Below, piece by piece: positions 25,265 to 33,551 of a stretch of DNA of 38,817 bases. Source of the DNA: Pusillimonas sp. TS35. GTDB lineage: Bacteria > Pseudomonadota > Gammaproteobacteria > Burkholderiales > Burkholderiaceae_B. The position numbers and the translations under genes were made by a program. The first letter of the stretch is position 1, and each line of letters starts with the position of its first letter. The notes under the pieces are model-generated. The model had not been told where the DNA came from, made no database searches, and worked only from the letters and a program-made list of their open reading frames with translations. The stretch lies in NCBI RefSeq assembly GCF_009857885.1, contig NZ_WWER01000013.1, positions 1 to 38,817 of the forward strand, given 5' to 3'.

Positions 25265-26668
25265 TCATCTTCCCGCCATGATGGCCGCGAGCGTGCGAGC
25301 ATCGGTGCCGTCGTTCCAGATCTTTCTTCTGCATGCGTCCACATCGACCTTCGACTCGATTTCCATAAGCAGATTCCGGGCTTTTTCGGCGATCTGGTCG
25401 GCCGTCATGGGTTTGGCCGGCGTACCAAAACTGTCTTTCACCAATGAAGTTTTGATCGAGCCGTCGGCGAACGTGATGGTGACCGCTGTGGGGAACTGCT
25501 TCGGATACATGGCTTCCAGCTCGGCGTCATACTCGAAATGCACGAGATCGGCGATTTCGAGTATGCGCGGATCGTCGAGATGCGCTTCACTGTATGCGTC
25601 GTAGCGCGAGGGGCCGTAAGCCAGCGACGCGCCGATCAGATAGGGGCAGCTGTATTGGGCCGCCATGACGGAGCGGGGCCGGCGCATCATGTGCTGATCC
25701 TCGATCAATTGCGGGCCGCGCACAACGATGCGGCGAATCTGCTCCACCGATGTACTGTACTTTTCGGTTACCTCGCCCAGGGCGTCTATGGTGGAATGGA
25801 AGATCCGGCAGCAGGAATAAGGCTTGAGACTGATGCAGTGTATTTGTAAGGGATCCTGCGCCGCACGCGACACCGCCGCCGCATGGATTTCACCGCCGAA
25901 CATCTTGGCAAGGCCATAGCGTCCGTCCAGCGAGCGCCGCGGCGTGCCGATTCCGGACTCCATGGCCAATTCGGCGGCGATCACGCCGTTACGCGCCGCG
26001 TACCCGGCATGCAGCCGCTTCACGGCGCCGCCGGTGGGATCCACGGAGAACTGCATGGTTCCGCTCGTCTGGGACAATGCGTGCCCCCAAGCGGTGATGA
26101 GCCGATCCGCATCGATCGGGCGGCCTTCGCCATGCAGCAGCACCACGCAAGCCGTCGCGGCGCCGAACGAGCCGAAGATCGGCGTGGGATGAAAGCCGCC
26201 TTCGATCACATGCAGCCCGTGCGCCATGATGCCGACGCGCGCCATGGCTTCGTAGCCGGCTGCGATGGCGACGAACAGGTGGCGCTGAGATGCTCCCGTT
26301 TCAGCCGCGACTGCAAGCGCCGCGGGAAGCACGGTACATGCGGGATGGCTCATTGTTTCATCGTGCGTGTCGTCGAGCTCGTAGCCGTGCGCCGCGGTGC
26401 CGTGAACCAGCGCAGCGACCGATGCGGCCGCCGAAGCGTCGGTCCCGATGACCGGAGCGGTGCCCGTGCCGAAAAAACGCTGGGACCATTTCGCGATATC
26501 GCGGGCCCATGGCAGGGCGGCTCCGCGCAGCGTCACGCCAAGCGAGTCCAGCATGAGCCGTCTGACTTGCTCGATGTCCGGGTCGGCCAAGCCCCGGTTT
26601 ACGATTTCGACGATCTGATCCGCGAGGCTCGCGGTCAGATCGCATTCGGGAACGGACGAAGTTGTCAT
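25265..26668 (-). CDS. MmgE/PrpD family protein
   Basis: The 467-residue protein shows the family pattern GYELDDTHDETMSHPACTVLPAALA, GFHPTPIFGSFGAA, and the C-terminal domain with ITVKFADG-like TVTFADGSIKTSL. Members include 2-methylcitrate dehydratase, cis-aconitate decarboxylase and related lyases, most acting on tri- or dicarboxylic acids. A perfect AGGAGGT ribosome binding site precedes the ATG. It lies between two acyl-CoA pathway genes and a carboxylate receptor, which suggests a polycarboxylic intermediate or substrate. The exact reaction is not deducible here. Confidence 0.9.
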   Translation of the reverse strand: MTTSSVPECDLTASLADQIVEIVNRGLADPDIEQVRRLMLDSLGVTLRGAALPWARDIAKWSQRFFGTGTAPVIGTDASAAASVAALVHGTAAHGYELDDTHDETMSHPACTVLPAALAVAAETGASQRHLFVAIAAGYEAMARVGIMAHGLHVIEGGFHPTPIFGSFGAATACVVLLHGEGRPIDADRLITAWGHALSQTSGTMQFSVDPTGGAVKRLHAGYAARNGVIAAELAMESGIGTPRRSLDGRYGLAKMFGGEIHAAAVSRAAQDPLQIHCISLKPYSCCRIFHSTIDALGEVTEKYSTSVEQIRRIVVRGPQLIEDQHMMRRPRSVMAAQYSCPYLIGASLAYGPSRYDAYSEAHLDDPRILEIADLVHFEYDAELEAMYPKQFPTAVTITFADGSIKTSLVKDSFGTPAKPMTADQIAEKARNLLMEIESKVDVDACRRKIWNDGTDARTLAAIMAGR

Positions 26669-26708
26669 GAGACCTCCTGTGGGCGGTGCGTTAAGCGGGG
26701 ATAGCGGT

Positions 26709-27848
26709 TTAAAGACGCAGGGATTTGGCGATGATCGTCCGTTGTATCTGCGAGGTACCTCCGCCTATGGTGGATTGCATTCCTTCGCGGAAGTAGCGCT
26801 CCATGTCGGCTTCGGGCAGCATGCTATGGCCGCCGAGAATCTGCATGCCGTTACGCGTCACGGTCTGCAGCGTTTCGGACGCGAACAACTTGGCCATGCT
26901 GACTTCGCGGCTGCAGGCCTCGCCGCGCGTGGCCATATCGGCTGCCCGATACACCAGGAGGCGCGCCGCATCGACGCTGGTTTGCATATCGGCGAGCATG
27001 TGGCGCAGCACCTGAAACTCGAAAATCGACTTATCGAACTGGACGCGCTCGTGGGCGTAGCGCAAAGCATCGGTGACGGCTTGCTGTGCATTGCCGACGT
27101 AGGCGGCCGCAACGGCGATACGCTCGAGCTCGAGGTGATCCGTGATGATGCTCCAGCCCATGCCTGGCGCACCGAGCATATTGCCGGCCGGCACCTTGGC
27201 GCCATCGAGGAAGATTTCCGTCGTGCCGGTCGCCCGCCTTGCCATGGTTGGCAGCTTGCGGATGTCGACGCCCGGTGTGTCGTTGGGCACCAGCAGCACG
27301 CTCAGTCCACGATGCTTCGTTGCCTCTTTATCGGTCCTGACCAGCATGGCGATGACGGCATCTTTCGCCGCGGCGCCGGAGCACCACAGCTTTTGCCCGC
27401 GTATCGTCCAATGGTCGCCATCGGCCTCGGCCCGCGTCTTGGTGTTCGCTGCGTCCGACCCCGCCGAAGGCTCCGAAATGGAAATGGAGAAGCGGACTTC
27501 GCCCTTCATGAACGGCACCAGGTATTTTTCACGCTGTTCGGGCGTGCCGTACTTGACGATGTTCATGGCAGTAAAGGTGGAAACCATGAATGCGGTCGCG
27601 AAATCGAAGCCATAGCGAGCCAGCCCTTCGCACATGAGCGCGTAATCGAAAATGGTGCCGCCGTCGCCGCCCTGCTCTTCTGGAATAAGCAAGCGCAGCC
27701 ATCCCATGCGGGCAATCTTTTCGTAGGCCTCGTAAGGATACTGGCGGTCGATATCGCACTGGCGCACGTACTCGCGCGTTACTTCCTTCTCCATCACCCG
27801 CGCAACGGTTTCATGCCAAAGCGTTTGTTCTTCTGTCAAGAAATTCAT
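26709..27848 (-). CDS. Acyl-CoA dehydrogenase (second gene of the leftward operon)
   Basis: The start at 27848 (MNFLTEEQTLWHETV) has GGAG 5 bases upstream and is preferred to 27866. The 379-residue protein has FSISISEPSAGSDAANTKTRA, KLWCSGAAAKDAVI, RVQFDKSIFEFQVLRHMLAD and GGHSMLPEADMERYFREG. It ends in IGGGTSQIQRTIIAKSL, the GGGT form with Gly where medium-chain enzymes have the catalytic Glu. It would oxidise an acyl-CoA to the enoyl-CoA using FAD. The presence of two distinct dehydrogenases in one operon implies two oxidation steps. Confidence 0.92.
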   Translation of the reverse strand: MNFLTEEQTLWHETVARVMEKEVTREYVRQCDIDRQYPYEAYEKIARMGWLRLLIPEEQGGDGGTIFDYALMCEGLARYGFDFATAFMVSTFTAMNIVKYGTPEQREKYLVPFMKGEVRFSISISEPSAGSDAANTKTRAEADGDHWTIRGQKLWCSGAAAKDAVIAMLVRTDKEATKHRGLSVLLVPNDTPGVDIRKLPTMARRATGTTEIFLDGAKVPAGNMLGAPGMGWSIITDHLELERIAVAAAYVGNAQQAVTDALRYAHERVQFDKSIFEFQVLRHMLADMQTSVDAARLLVYRAADMATRGEACSREVSMAKLFASETLQTVTRNGMQILGGHSMLPEADMERYFREGMQSTIGGGTSQIQRTIIAKSLRL

Positions 27849-27901
27849 AAAGGCTCCGTGAATCAAAATTTCCTTACTTCGCCCACAGAAGGCGACGATG
27901 T

Positions 27902-28357
27902 CTATTCTTGCGGGGATACGATCAGGCGCTCGCGGCGAAGCAACAGACTGAATTCACAGCTCATTACCCGTTCATGCCGCTGATTTACCGCCGTCAACAA
28001 CGCCGTGGCGACCCCGTGGTTTTCCCCCTTGTCGCGAAGCGCGATCACTTCGCTTTCGGCATACAAGGTGTCACCGATGAAGGTCGGCTTCAGGAACCGC
28101 AGCTTGTCGACGCCATAGAAGGCTTCCACCACTTCTGAGTCGAAGCCGAGCAAGGCGTTGCTGATGACGAAGACCAAGCCGCCCTGCACGACCCGCTGCC
28201 TGTACATCGATTTGGAGCTGAATTCCGCATTGGCGTGGATTTCGAGCCAATTGCCGGTCAGCATGCAAAAGTTGACAACGTCTGTTTCAGTGATCGTGCG
28301 CCCCCGAGACCGGGCGCGCTGACCGATCACGAGTTCACCGTACGGCAGATTCATCAT
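27902..28357 (-). CDS. MaoC-like dehydratase (first gene of the leftward operon)
   Basis: The 151-residue hot-dog protein starts MMNLPYGELVIGQRARSRGRT followed by ITETDVVNFCMLTGNWLEIH. The R-specific hydratase motif normally has catalytic Asp and His; here the Asp position is Asn (N36) and the His is kept (H41), followed by VVQGGLVF. Activity may therefore be changed or weakened. It begins the operon, 54 bases before the dehydrogenase and downstream of a TTGACA promoter. A second MaoC-like gene, even less canonical, lies in the divergent operon, and the two products could pair. Confidence 0.85.
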   Translation of the reverse strand: MMNLPYGELVIGQRARSRGRTITETDVVNFCMLTGNWLEIHANAEFSSKSMYRQRVVQGGLVFVISNALLGFDSEVVEAFYGVDKLRFLKPTFIGDTLYAESEVIALRDKGENHGVATALLTAVNQRHERVMSCEFSLLLRRERLIVSPQE

Positions 28358-28415
28358 GGCGAATTCTCAAGTTGGAAGGCCGTCCACCTGGGACGAGCAA
28401 GTCATATGAGTTGAA

Positions 28416-28455
28416 ATGGTAAGGAATGAATTTCGATATGTCAACATCAATTTCA
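28416..28455 (-). promoter_or_regulatory. Promoter of the MaoC-led operon with TGAAAT box
   Basis: On the minus strand TGAAAT (28450-28455), 5 bases, TTGACA (28439-28444), 17 bases and TACCAT (28416-28421) line up, 59 bases before the MaoC ATG. The box-to-minus-35 spacing matches the other promoters of the block. Confidence 0.6.
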
Positions 28456-28857
28456 TTATAAACCCATAACGCCATAGCACTCCATAATGTACCCTATAGC
28501 AATAGATGCTAAGATCGCTGCACAACCGCCCTAATCATTCCATTTAGATTTTTTTGATTTCGTTTTATTCTACAGCCATTCAAGTTTTGCCTGCTGCGGA
28601 CGCGCCTGTCCGCCGCAGGCCGGTAGACAGATGCTCAACGCATGCACGCCGGCCGTTGCGAAGGAAGCTTCATTTGAAATCATACTTCTATCTATAAAAT
28701 GAAATGACTAATATAAAAATAGAATTTGAATAAATTTCTGCTTGAGAAACGACAATTTCCCGCCCAAGCATACAGCGCCATCTTCCCTATAACGTTCTTA
28801 TGCATTCGATTGATTCTGGTTTTAAAAATCAATCCCTCATTTCTACTCATTAGATAA

Positions 28858-28897
28858 CGAAATTTAAATTGACATAACAGAACATTCAAGATATCGT
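28858..28897 (+). promoter_or_regulatory. Promoter of the CoA-transferase-led operon with CGAAAT box
   Basis: CGAAAT (28858-28863), 5 bases, TTGACA (28869-28874), 17 bases and TATCGT (28892-28897) are present, 37 bases before the CaiB-type ATG at 28935. The -35 is consensus and the -10 matches TATAAT at 4 of 6 positions. Confidence 0.6.
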
Positions 28898-28934
28898 CTG
28901 TTCTTGTCGATCACATTCCATCTACGCATTCGCC

Positions 28935-30155
28935 ATGGCAAAAACGCTGTCCAACATACGGGTTCTGGATTTATCACGCATTCTCGCGGGTCCCTGGGCG
29001 ACTCAAAACCTCGCCGACCTGGGCGCGGAGGTCATCAAGGTCGAACGACCCGGCAGCGGAGACGACACCCGGCACATGGGCCCGCCATTCCTGCATGCCG
29101 CCGAAACGGACGAGCCGGGCGATGCCGCTTATTTCATGTGTTGCAACCGCGGCAAGCAGTCCGTCACCATCGACTTCAGCAAGCCAGAAGGCCAGGCGCT
29201 CGTGCGCGCCCTTGTTGCCGACGCCGACGTACTGGTCGAGAACTACAAGGTCGGGGCGCTGAAGAAATATGGCCTGGACTACAACTCCTTGCGCGAGCTC
29301 AATCCCGGGCTGGTGTACTGCTCGGTCACCGGCTTCGGACAGACAGGGCCGTACAAAGACCGGGCGGGCTATGACTTCCTGATCCAGGGAATGGCCGGCC
29401 TCATGAGCGTCACGGGCGAACGGGACGACCTGCCCGGCGGCGGCCCTCAGCGCGTGGGCGTGGCCGTGGCCGACATCCTGACGGGCATGTACGCGACCGT
29501 GGCGATTCTGGCGGCACTGCGCCACCGCGATCAAGGCGGCGGCGGCCAGCATATCGACATCAGCCTGCTCGACTGCATGGTCGGCTCGCTGGTCAACCAG
29601 GGAATGAATTACCTCACCAGCGGCGTTGCTCCGGTCCGCATGGGCACCGGCCATCCCAACATCGCCCCCTATCAGGTGTACCCGGCGCTGGACGGCCACA
29701 TCATCCTGACGGTCGGCAACGATACGCAGTTTCAACGCTTCTGCAATGCGGTTGGCGATCCCGATTTCGCTAGCGACCCCAGATTCAAGACGATCCGCGA
29801 CCGGGTCGCCAACCGCGCTGCGATGAACGAGCGGCTGGAGGCCATCACGCGCACGCGCAGCGTCGAAGACTGGGTGGCGCTTCTGGAAGAGGCGCAGGTG
29901 CCTTGCGGGCCGATCAATACGATAGACCGCGTATTCAACGATCCTCATGTCGTGGAACGGGGCATGCGCCTGGATCTTGCCCATCCCCTGTATGGGCAAG
30001 TCCCACTCATCAACAGCCCGATACGCTTTTCCGAAACACCGCTGAAGCTGACCGAACCGCCGCCCGTGCTCGGGCAGCATACCCACCAGGTCCTGGCGCG
30101 CCTCGGATTGAGCGACGATGAACTTGAAAAACTTCAACAGGCCGGCATCGTCTGA
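28935..30155 (+). CDS. CaiB/BaiF family (class III) CoA-transferase, first copy
   Basis: The 406-residue protein begins with the family pattern IRVLDLSRILAGPWATQNLA and DLGAEVIKVERPGSGDDTR, followed by FMCCNRGKQSVTID and AGYDFLIQGMAGLMS, in which D147 corresponds to the catalytic aspartate that forms the acyl anhydride. QVPCGPINTIDRVFNDPHV is the typical C-terminal segment. It would move CoA from a donor to the pathway acid without ATP. It opens the rightward operon with MaoC-like and crotonase genes, so it probably activates the substrate or recycles CoA. No strong ribosome binding site is visible. Confidence 0.92.
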   Translation: MAKTLSNIRVLDLSRILAGPWATQNLADLGAEVIKVERPGSGDDTRHMGPPFLHAAETDEPGDAAYFMCCNRGKQSVTIDFSKPEGQALVRALVADADVLVENYKVGALKKYGLDYNSLRELNPGLVYCSVTGFGQTGPYKDRAGYDFLIQGMAGLMSVTGERDDLPGGGPQRVGVAVADILTGMYATVAILAALRHRDQGGGGQHIDISLLDCMVGSLVNQGMNYLTSGVAPVRMGTGHPNIAPYQVYPALDGHIILTVGNDTQFQRFCNAVGDPDFASDPRFKTIRDRVANRAAMNERLEAITRTRSVEDWVALLEEAQVPCGPINTIDRVFNDPHVVERGMRLDLAHPLYGQVPLINSPIRFSETPLKLTEPPPVLGQHTHQVLARLGLSDDELEKLQQAGIV

Positions 30156-30197
30156 GCACATCACACATAGCACACATCAACAGAAAGAGACATCTAC

Positions 30198-30695
30198 ATG
30201 AAACACCTGCCCATCTCAAAAGACAAGAACGGCCTGGACATCTACGGCATCGGCCTTTACTGGGACGACGTCGAAGTCGGCTATCGTTTCCGCACACTGG
30301 GACGCACCATAACAGAGGCCGACATCACCATGTTCGTGGGTGCAACCGGGATGGTCGAAGAAATGTTCACGAACGTGGAATACATTTCCGAGGTGTCGGT
30401 GATCGGCTCTCGCCCCGCCCCCGGTTCGCTCGTGTTTTGCATCGCGGAAGGCCTGCTGATGCAAAGCACCATGCAACGCACGGGCATGGCTTTCCTCGAG
30501 GCCGACCTAAAGATTCATCGCCCCACCACGGCAGGCGACACCATCCACGTGGAATGCGAGGTCGTGGAAGCGCGCGCAACCAGCAAAGCCGGCCGGGGCC
30601 TCATGCGCACTGCCAACAAGGTCGTCAACCAGCGGGGCGAAATCGTAGCAAGCTACAACCCGCTGCGCATGGTCAAGAGCCGTCCGCAACAGTAA
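30198..30695 (+). CDS. MaoC-like hot-dog protein lacking the usual catalytic residues
   Basis: The 165-residue protein has hot-dog features (DDVEVGYRFRTLGRTITEADI, SRPAPGSLVFCIAEGL, LKIHRPTTAGDTIHVECEV). Where active MaoC hydratases have Asp and His (DxNPxH), this protein reads GATGMVEEMFTN, with neither residue. It may be a non-catalytic partner of the other MaoC protein (27902), or it may use another mechanism. AAAGAGA precedes the ATG, 42 bases after the CoA-transferase stop. The crotonase gene follows in the same operon. Confidence 0.8.
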   Translation: MKHLPISKDKNGLDIYGIGLYWDDVEVGYRFRTLGRTITEADITMFVGATGMVEEMFTNVEYISEVSVIGSRPAPGSLVFCIAEGLLMQSTMQRTGMAFLEADLKIHRPTTAGDTIHVECEVVEARATSKAGRGLMRTANKVVNQRGEIVASYNPLRMVKSRPQQ

Positions 30696-30713
30696 AGCCT
30701 CGCCGGAAGAAAG

Positions 30714-31520
30714 ATGTCAATCGGAGCAAAATCCATGGTCCAGACCGATGCGGTACTTTTCGATGCCGACGACGGCATTGCGACCATTACCATCAACCGT
30801 CCCAAACAGCGCAATGCGCTGTCCATAGAAGTCGGCAACCGCCTGCTCGATCTCTGGGAACAGGTCGATTCAGATCCCAGCATACGGGTGGCGATCCTGA
30901 CCTCTTCGGATTGCGGCACGTTTTGCGCCGGCATGGACCTCAAGGAAGCGTCGAGAGTCAAGGCCGAATCCAATGTAGATATCCTGGACCTGTTCCGCGA
31001 TCCTTTCCATCAGCGCATGCGCGCCGTCGAAAAACCGATCATTGCAGCCATGACCGGGCATTTCACGGCGGGCGGCATGGTGCTGGCGGCCAACTGCGAC
31101 TTGCGCATCGGCACCGCGGGCACGCTGGGCGGCATATCCGAAGCAAAGGTGGGCAGGGGCGCGCCCTGGGCCGTGCCCATGCTGTGGATGCTCCCCCAAC
31201 CGTTCTTGATGGAGCTCATGATGTCCGCCGAGCTGCAGCCCATCGAAAGATTCCATGAGTTTGGCTTCATCAACCATGTTGAAGCCACGCCCGACGCCGT
31301 ACGCGAGCGCGCCCGAAAGCTCGCCAAAAGCATACGCGACAATGCCCCGCTGACCGTATGGGCTGCAAAGCAAAGCATAGGCGCCGCCATGGACCTGGGC
31401 TGCAAAGAAGGCTTCGAGGCGGCCAAACGCATACACGAACGCGTCTATCACAGCCAGGATGCGATCGAAGGCCCGCGCGCCTTTGCGGAAAAGCGCGCCC
31501 CCCGATGGAGCGGCACATGA
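30714..31520 (+). CDS. Enoyl-CoA hydratase/isomerase family protein (second crotonase)
   Basis: The 268-residue crotonase starts at 30714 after GGAAGAAAG; an ATG eight codons downstream is possible. It has ITINRPKQRNALSIEVGNRL, the oxyanion segment GTFCAGMDLKEASR and TGHFTAGGMVLAANCDLR. The first hydratase Glu position is Met or Val, while a glutamate remains in GGISEAKVGRGAPW. It is probably a hydratase or isomerase on a branched acyl-CoA. Its stop overlaps the next crotonase start (ATGA at 31517-31520). Confidence 0.88.
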   Translation: MSIGAKSMVQTDAVLFDADDGIATITINRPKQRNALSIEVGNRLLDLWEQVDSDPSIRVAILTSSDCGTFCAGMDLKEASRVKAESNVDILDLFRDPFHQRMRAVEKPIIAAMTGHFTAGGMVLAANCDLRIGTAGTLGGISEAKVGRGAPWAVPMLWMLPQPFLMELMMSAELQPIERFHEFGFINHVEATPDAVRERARKLAKSIRDNAPLTVWAAKQSIGAAMDLGCKEGFEAAKRIHERVYHSQDAIEGPRAFAEKRAPRWSGT

Positions 31521-32323
31521 CGAAAGATGCGGGCGGCCTGGTGCAAACCGAGAGGCGCGGGGACACGATCATCCTTTGGCTGAACAGGCCGGAAGAACTG
31601 AACCGGCTGTCGACCGAAGGCCAATTCCTCGAGCTTGCCGACAAGATCCGGCAAGCCAATCTTGATCCTACCGCGCGCGCCTTGATCATCACCGGGAAAG
31701 GGAAGGCATTTTGCGCGGGCGGCGATTTGCACAAGATGGCGAACCGGGAAGGGTTCTCGGCGGGAACACCCCAAGACATCCGCATGCGCTACAAGGAAAC
31801 CATCCATCAGGTGCCTCTTGCGCTGAACGACGTCGATATCCCCACCATCGCGGCAGTCAACGGGCCTGCCTACGGCGCCGGATGCGATCTCGCCTGCATG
31901 TGCGACATCCGCATTGCGTCCCCCGATGCGACCTTCTGTGTCAGCTTTGCGGAACTCGGCATCATATCCGGAGACGGCGGCTCATGGATTCTTCCACGTC
32001 TGGTCGGACGATCCACCGCAATGGCCATGACCTTCACCGCCAGTCCCATCGACGCCGTCGAAGCGTTGCGATGCGGGCTGGTGACACAGCTTGCAGAACC
32101 CGGACAACTGCTGGAAAGCGCGCTGGCGCTCGCGGACAGAATCGCCCGCCACCCAAGGAACACCATACGCATGGCCAAGCGCCTGCTGCGCAGCGCGGAA
32201 CACACCAGCCTTCCCGATCACCTGGACATGGCTGCCGCGCTGCAGGCCATCGCCCACACCTCGGAAGAACACATTGCAGCCGTCAACCGCTTGATCCAAC
32301 GACTTCAGAACAAATCGACCTGA
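31517..32323 (+). CDS. Enoyl-CoA hydratase/isomerase family protein (third crotonase)
   Basis: The start at 31517 (MTKDAGGLVQTERRG) overlaps the upstream stop by ATGA; a longer frame from 31358 only reads through the neighbouring gene. The 268-residue product has GKAFCAGGDLHKMANREG, NGPAYGAGCDLACMCDIR and SFAELGIISGDGGSWILPRLVG. It keeps acidic residues at both catalytic positions (Asp and Glu), so it is the best hydratase candidate of the three crotonases. It ends the rightward operon before a palindromic repeat and the convergent CoA-transferase. Confidence 0.9.
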   Translation: MTKDAGGLVQTERRGDTIILWLNRPEELNRLSTEGQFLELADKIRQANLDPTARALIITGKGKAFCAGGDLHKMANREGFSAGTPQDIRMRYKETIHQVPLALNDVDIPTIAAVNGPAYGAGCDLACMCDIRIASPDATFCVSFAELGIISGDGGSWILPRLVGRSTAMAMTFTASPIDAVEALRCGLVTQLAEPGQLLESALALADRIARHPRNTIRMAKRLLRSAEHTSLPDHLDMAAALQAIAHTSEEHIAAVNRLIQRLQNKST

Positions 32324-32348
32324 TGCGCCGGCCGGGGCCGGATTGCCG

Positions 32349-32378
32349 GGGGTCAGACCCCGTACGGGGTCTGACCCC
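32349..32378. repeat. GGGGTCAGACCCC palindrome, copy 5
   Basis: A perfect copy with GTAC loop sits between the convergent crotonase (stop 32323) and CoA-transferase (stop 32384). In this place it would act as a bidirectional terminator. Confidence 0.9.
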
Positions 32379-32383
32379 TACAC

Positions 32384-33526
32384 TCAACCCTCATGCTTGG
32401 GCAATTCGCTCGCCCATGACCGGATTCCGCCCGGAGTCCGGGAAAACCGCGTGGGGATGCCTGCGGCGCGCAAGCGGCCTTGCGTTGGATGATCGTATTC
32501 GAATAATGTGCCCGTAGCCTGTATGTGGGGATCGTCCAGCAGCGCATCGAACGCCTGCACCACGCTATGCGGGATATCGGCCTCGGCCAGCAAGCCGAGC
32601 CAATCGGCCGTTGATTTGCCCTCGAGGATGCCGGCCACCACGGCATAAAGCTCGTCGATATTCGCGTTCCGTGCGGCGGCATCCACGTACTTGGACTCTT
32701 GCGCCAAGTCCCGCCGCCCCGCGACGATGAAGAAACGCATCCACTGCTCGGTGGTATATGGCATCAGGGCGATATGCCCGTCCTTCGTCGCATAAGGCTT
32801 CCGGTGCGGGGACATGACCCGAGGGTATCCGGACGAGCCGTCGCCCGATACGAACGTCTTGCCCGCCAGATGCTCGACCGCAAGAAAGGAAACCATGGTC
32901 TCGAACATCGGAACCTCGATGGCCTGGCCAAGCCCGGAACGCTCTCTTTCGTACAAAGCCATCGGAATCGCATATGCCGCCGTCAGGCCCACGACTTTAT
33001 CGACCAGGATCGTATTGACGTACCGGGGGCCTTGATCGTCGTTCGCTCCCTGGAAATGTGCCATGCCGCTCTTGGCTTGTATGATGTCGTCGAACGCGGG
33101 CAAGCCTGCATAGGGTCCCGATTCGGAATAGCCATATGCGCCGCAATAGATGAGCCGAGGGTTGCCGGGTCGCAAGGACTCGTAATCCAGCCCGTGCCGA
33201 CGCAACGATGCCGGCCGGACGTTGGACACAAATACGTCGGCGTCAGCGATAAGGGACTTAAGGCGAACCAGATCTTCGTCGCGCCTGATATCCAGAACCA
33301 GGAAGCTCTTGTTTCGATTCAGGTTGAGAAAGCAGGCGCTCATTCCCGCATTGCGCACCGGTTCCGTATAACGCAGGACATCACCCCCCGGCGACTCTAT
33401 CTTGATGACCTCTGCGCCCATGTCGCCGAGAATCTGGGTGGCGTAGGGTCCCATTCCCACGGTGGTCATGTCCACCACCCGAATTCCCGTCAAGGGTCCG
33501 CATGCCGAAGCACCCTGCGTTTCCAT
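32384..33526 (-). CDS. CaiB/BaiF family CoA-transferase, second copy
   Basis: The start at 33526 (METQGASACGPLTGIRVVDM) follows CAGG; the frame extends to 33565 but that would overlap the receptor gene. The 380-residue protein has GPYATQILGDMGAEVIKIESPGGD, NLNRNKSFLVLDIR, NVRPASLRRHGLDYESL and AFDDIIQAKSG with D146 at the catalytic position. It is clearly diverged from the first CaiB copy, so the two probably act on different acids. It lies 25 bases downstream of a Bug receptor gene in one short operon, which links uptake of an acid to its activation. Confidence 0.9.
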   Translation of the reverse strand: METQGASACGPLTGIRVVDMTTVGMGPYATQILGDMGAEVIKIESPGGDVLRYTEPVRNAGMSACFLNLNRNKSFLVLDIRRDEDLVRLKSLIADADVFVSNVRPASLRRHGLDYESLRPGNPRLIYCGAYGYSESGPYAGLPAFDDIIQAKSGMAHFQGANDDQGPRYVNTILVDKVVGLTAAYAIPMALYERERSGLGQAIEVPMFETMVSFLAVEHLAGKTFVSGDGSSGYPRVMSPHRKPYATKDGHIALMPYTTEQWMRFFIVAGRRDLAQESKYVDAAARNANIDELYAVVAGILEGKSTADWLGLLAEADIPHSVVQAFDALLDDPHIQATGTLFEYDHPTQGRLRAAGIPTRFSRTPGGIRSWASELPKHEG

Positions 33527-33551
33527 CGCTCTACCTGCTAAAGACTTGGCG

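Larger units (their letters stand above)
28358..28934. other. 577-base AT-rich divergent intergenic region
   Basis: No convincing gene is visible. The region is clearly richer in A+T than the surrounding genes, especially 28490-28900. It holds two divergent promoters (28416-28455 minus and 28858-28897 plus) and extra TTTCAT/ATGAAA elements at about 28696-28706 plus a TTCATTTGAAA near-palindrome at about 28670-28680. These may be further regulator sites. Confidence 0.6.

Noticed and set aside
28974-30173. 399-codon open frame on the minus strand
   Set aside because: It is the antisense shadow of the CaiB/BaiF CoA-transferase.
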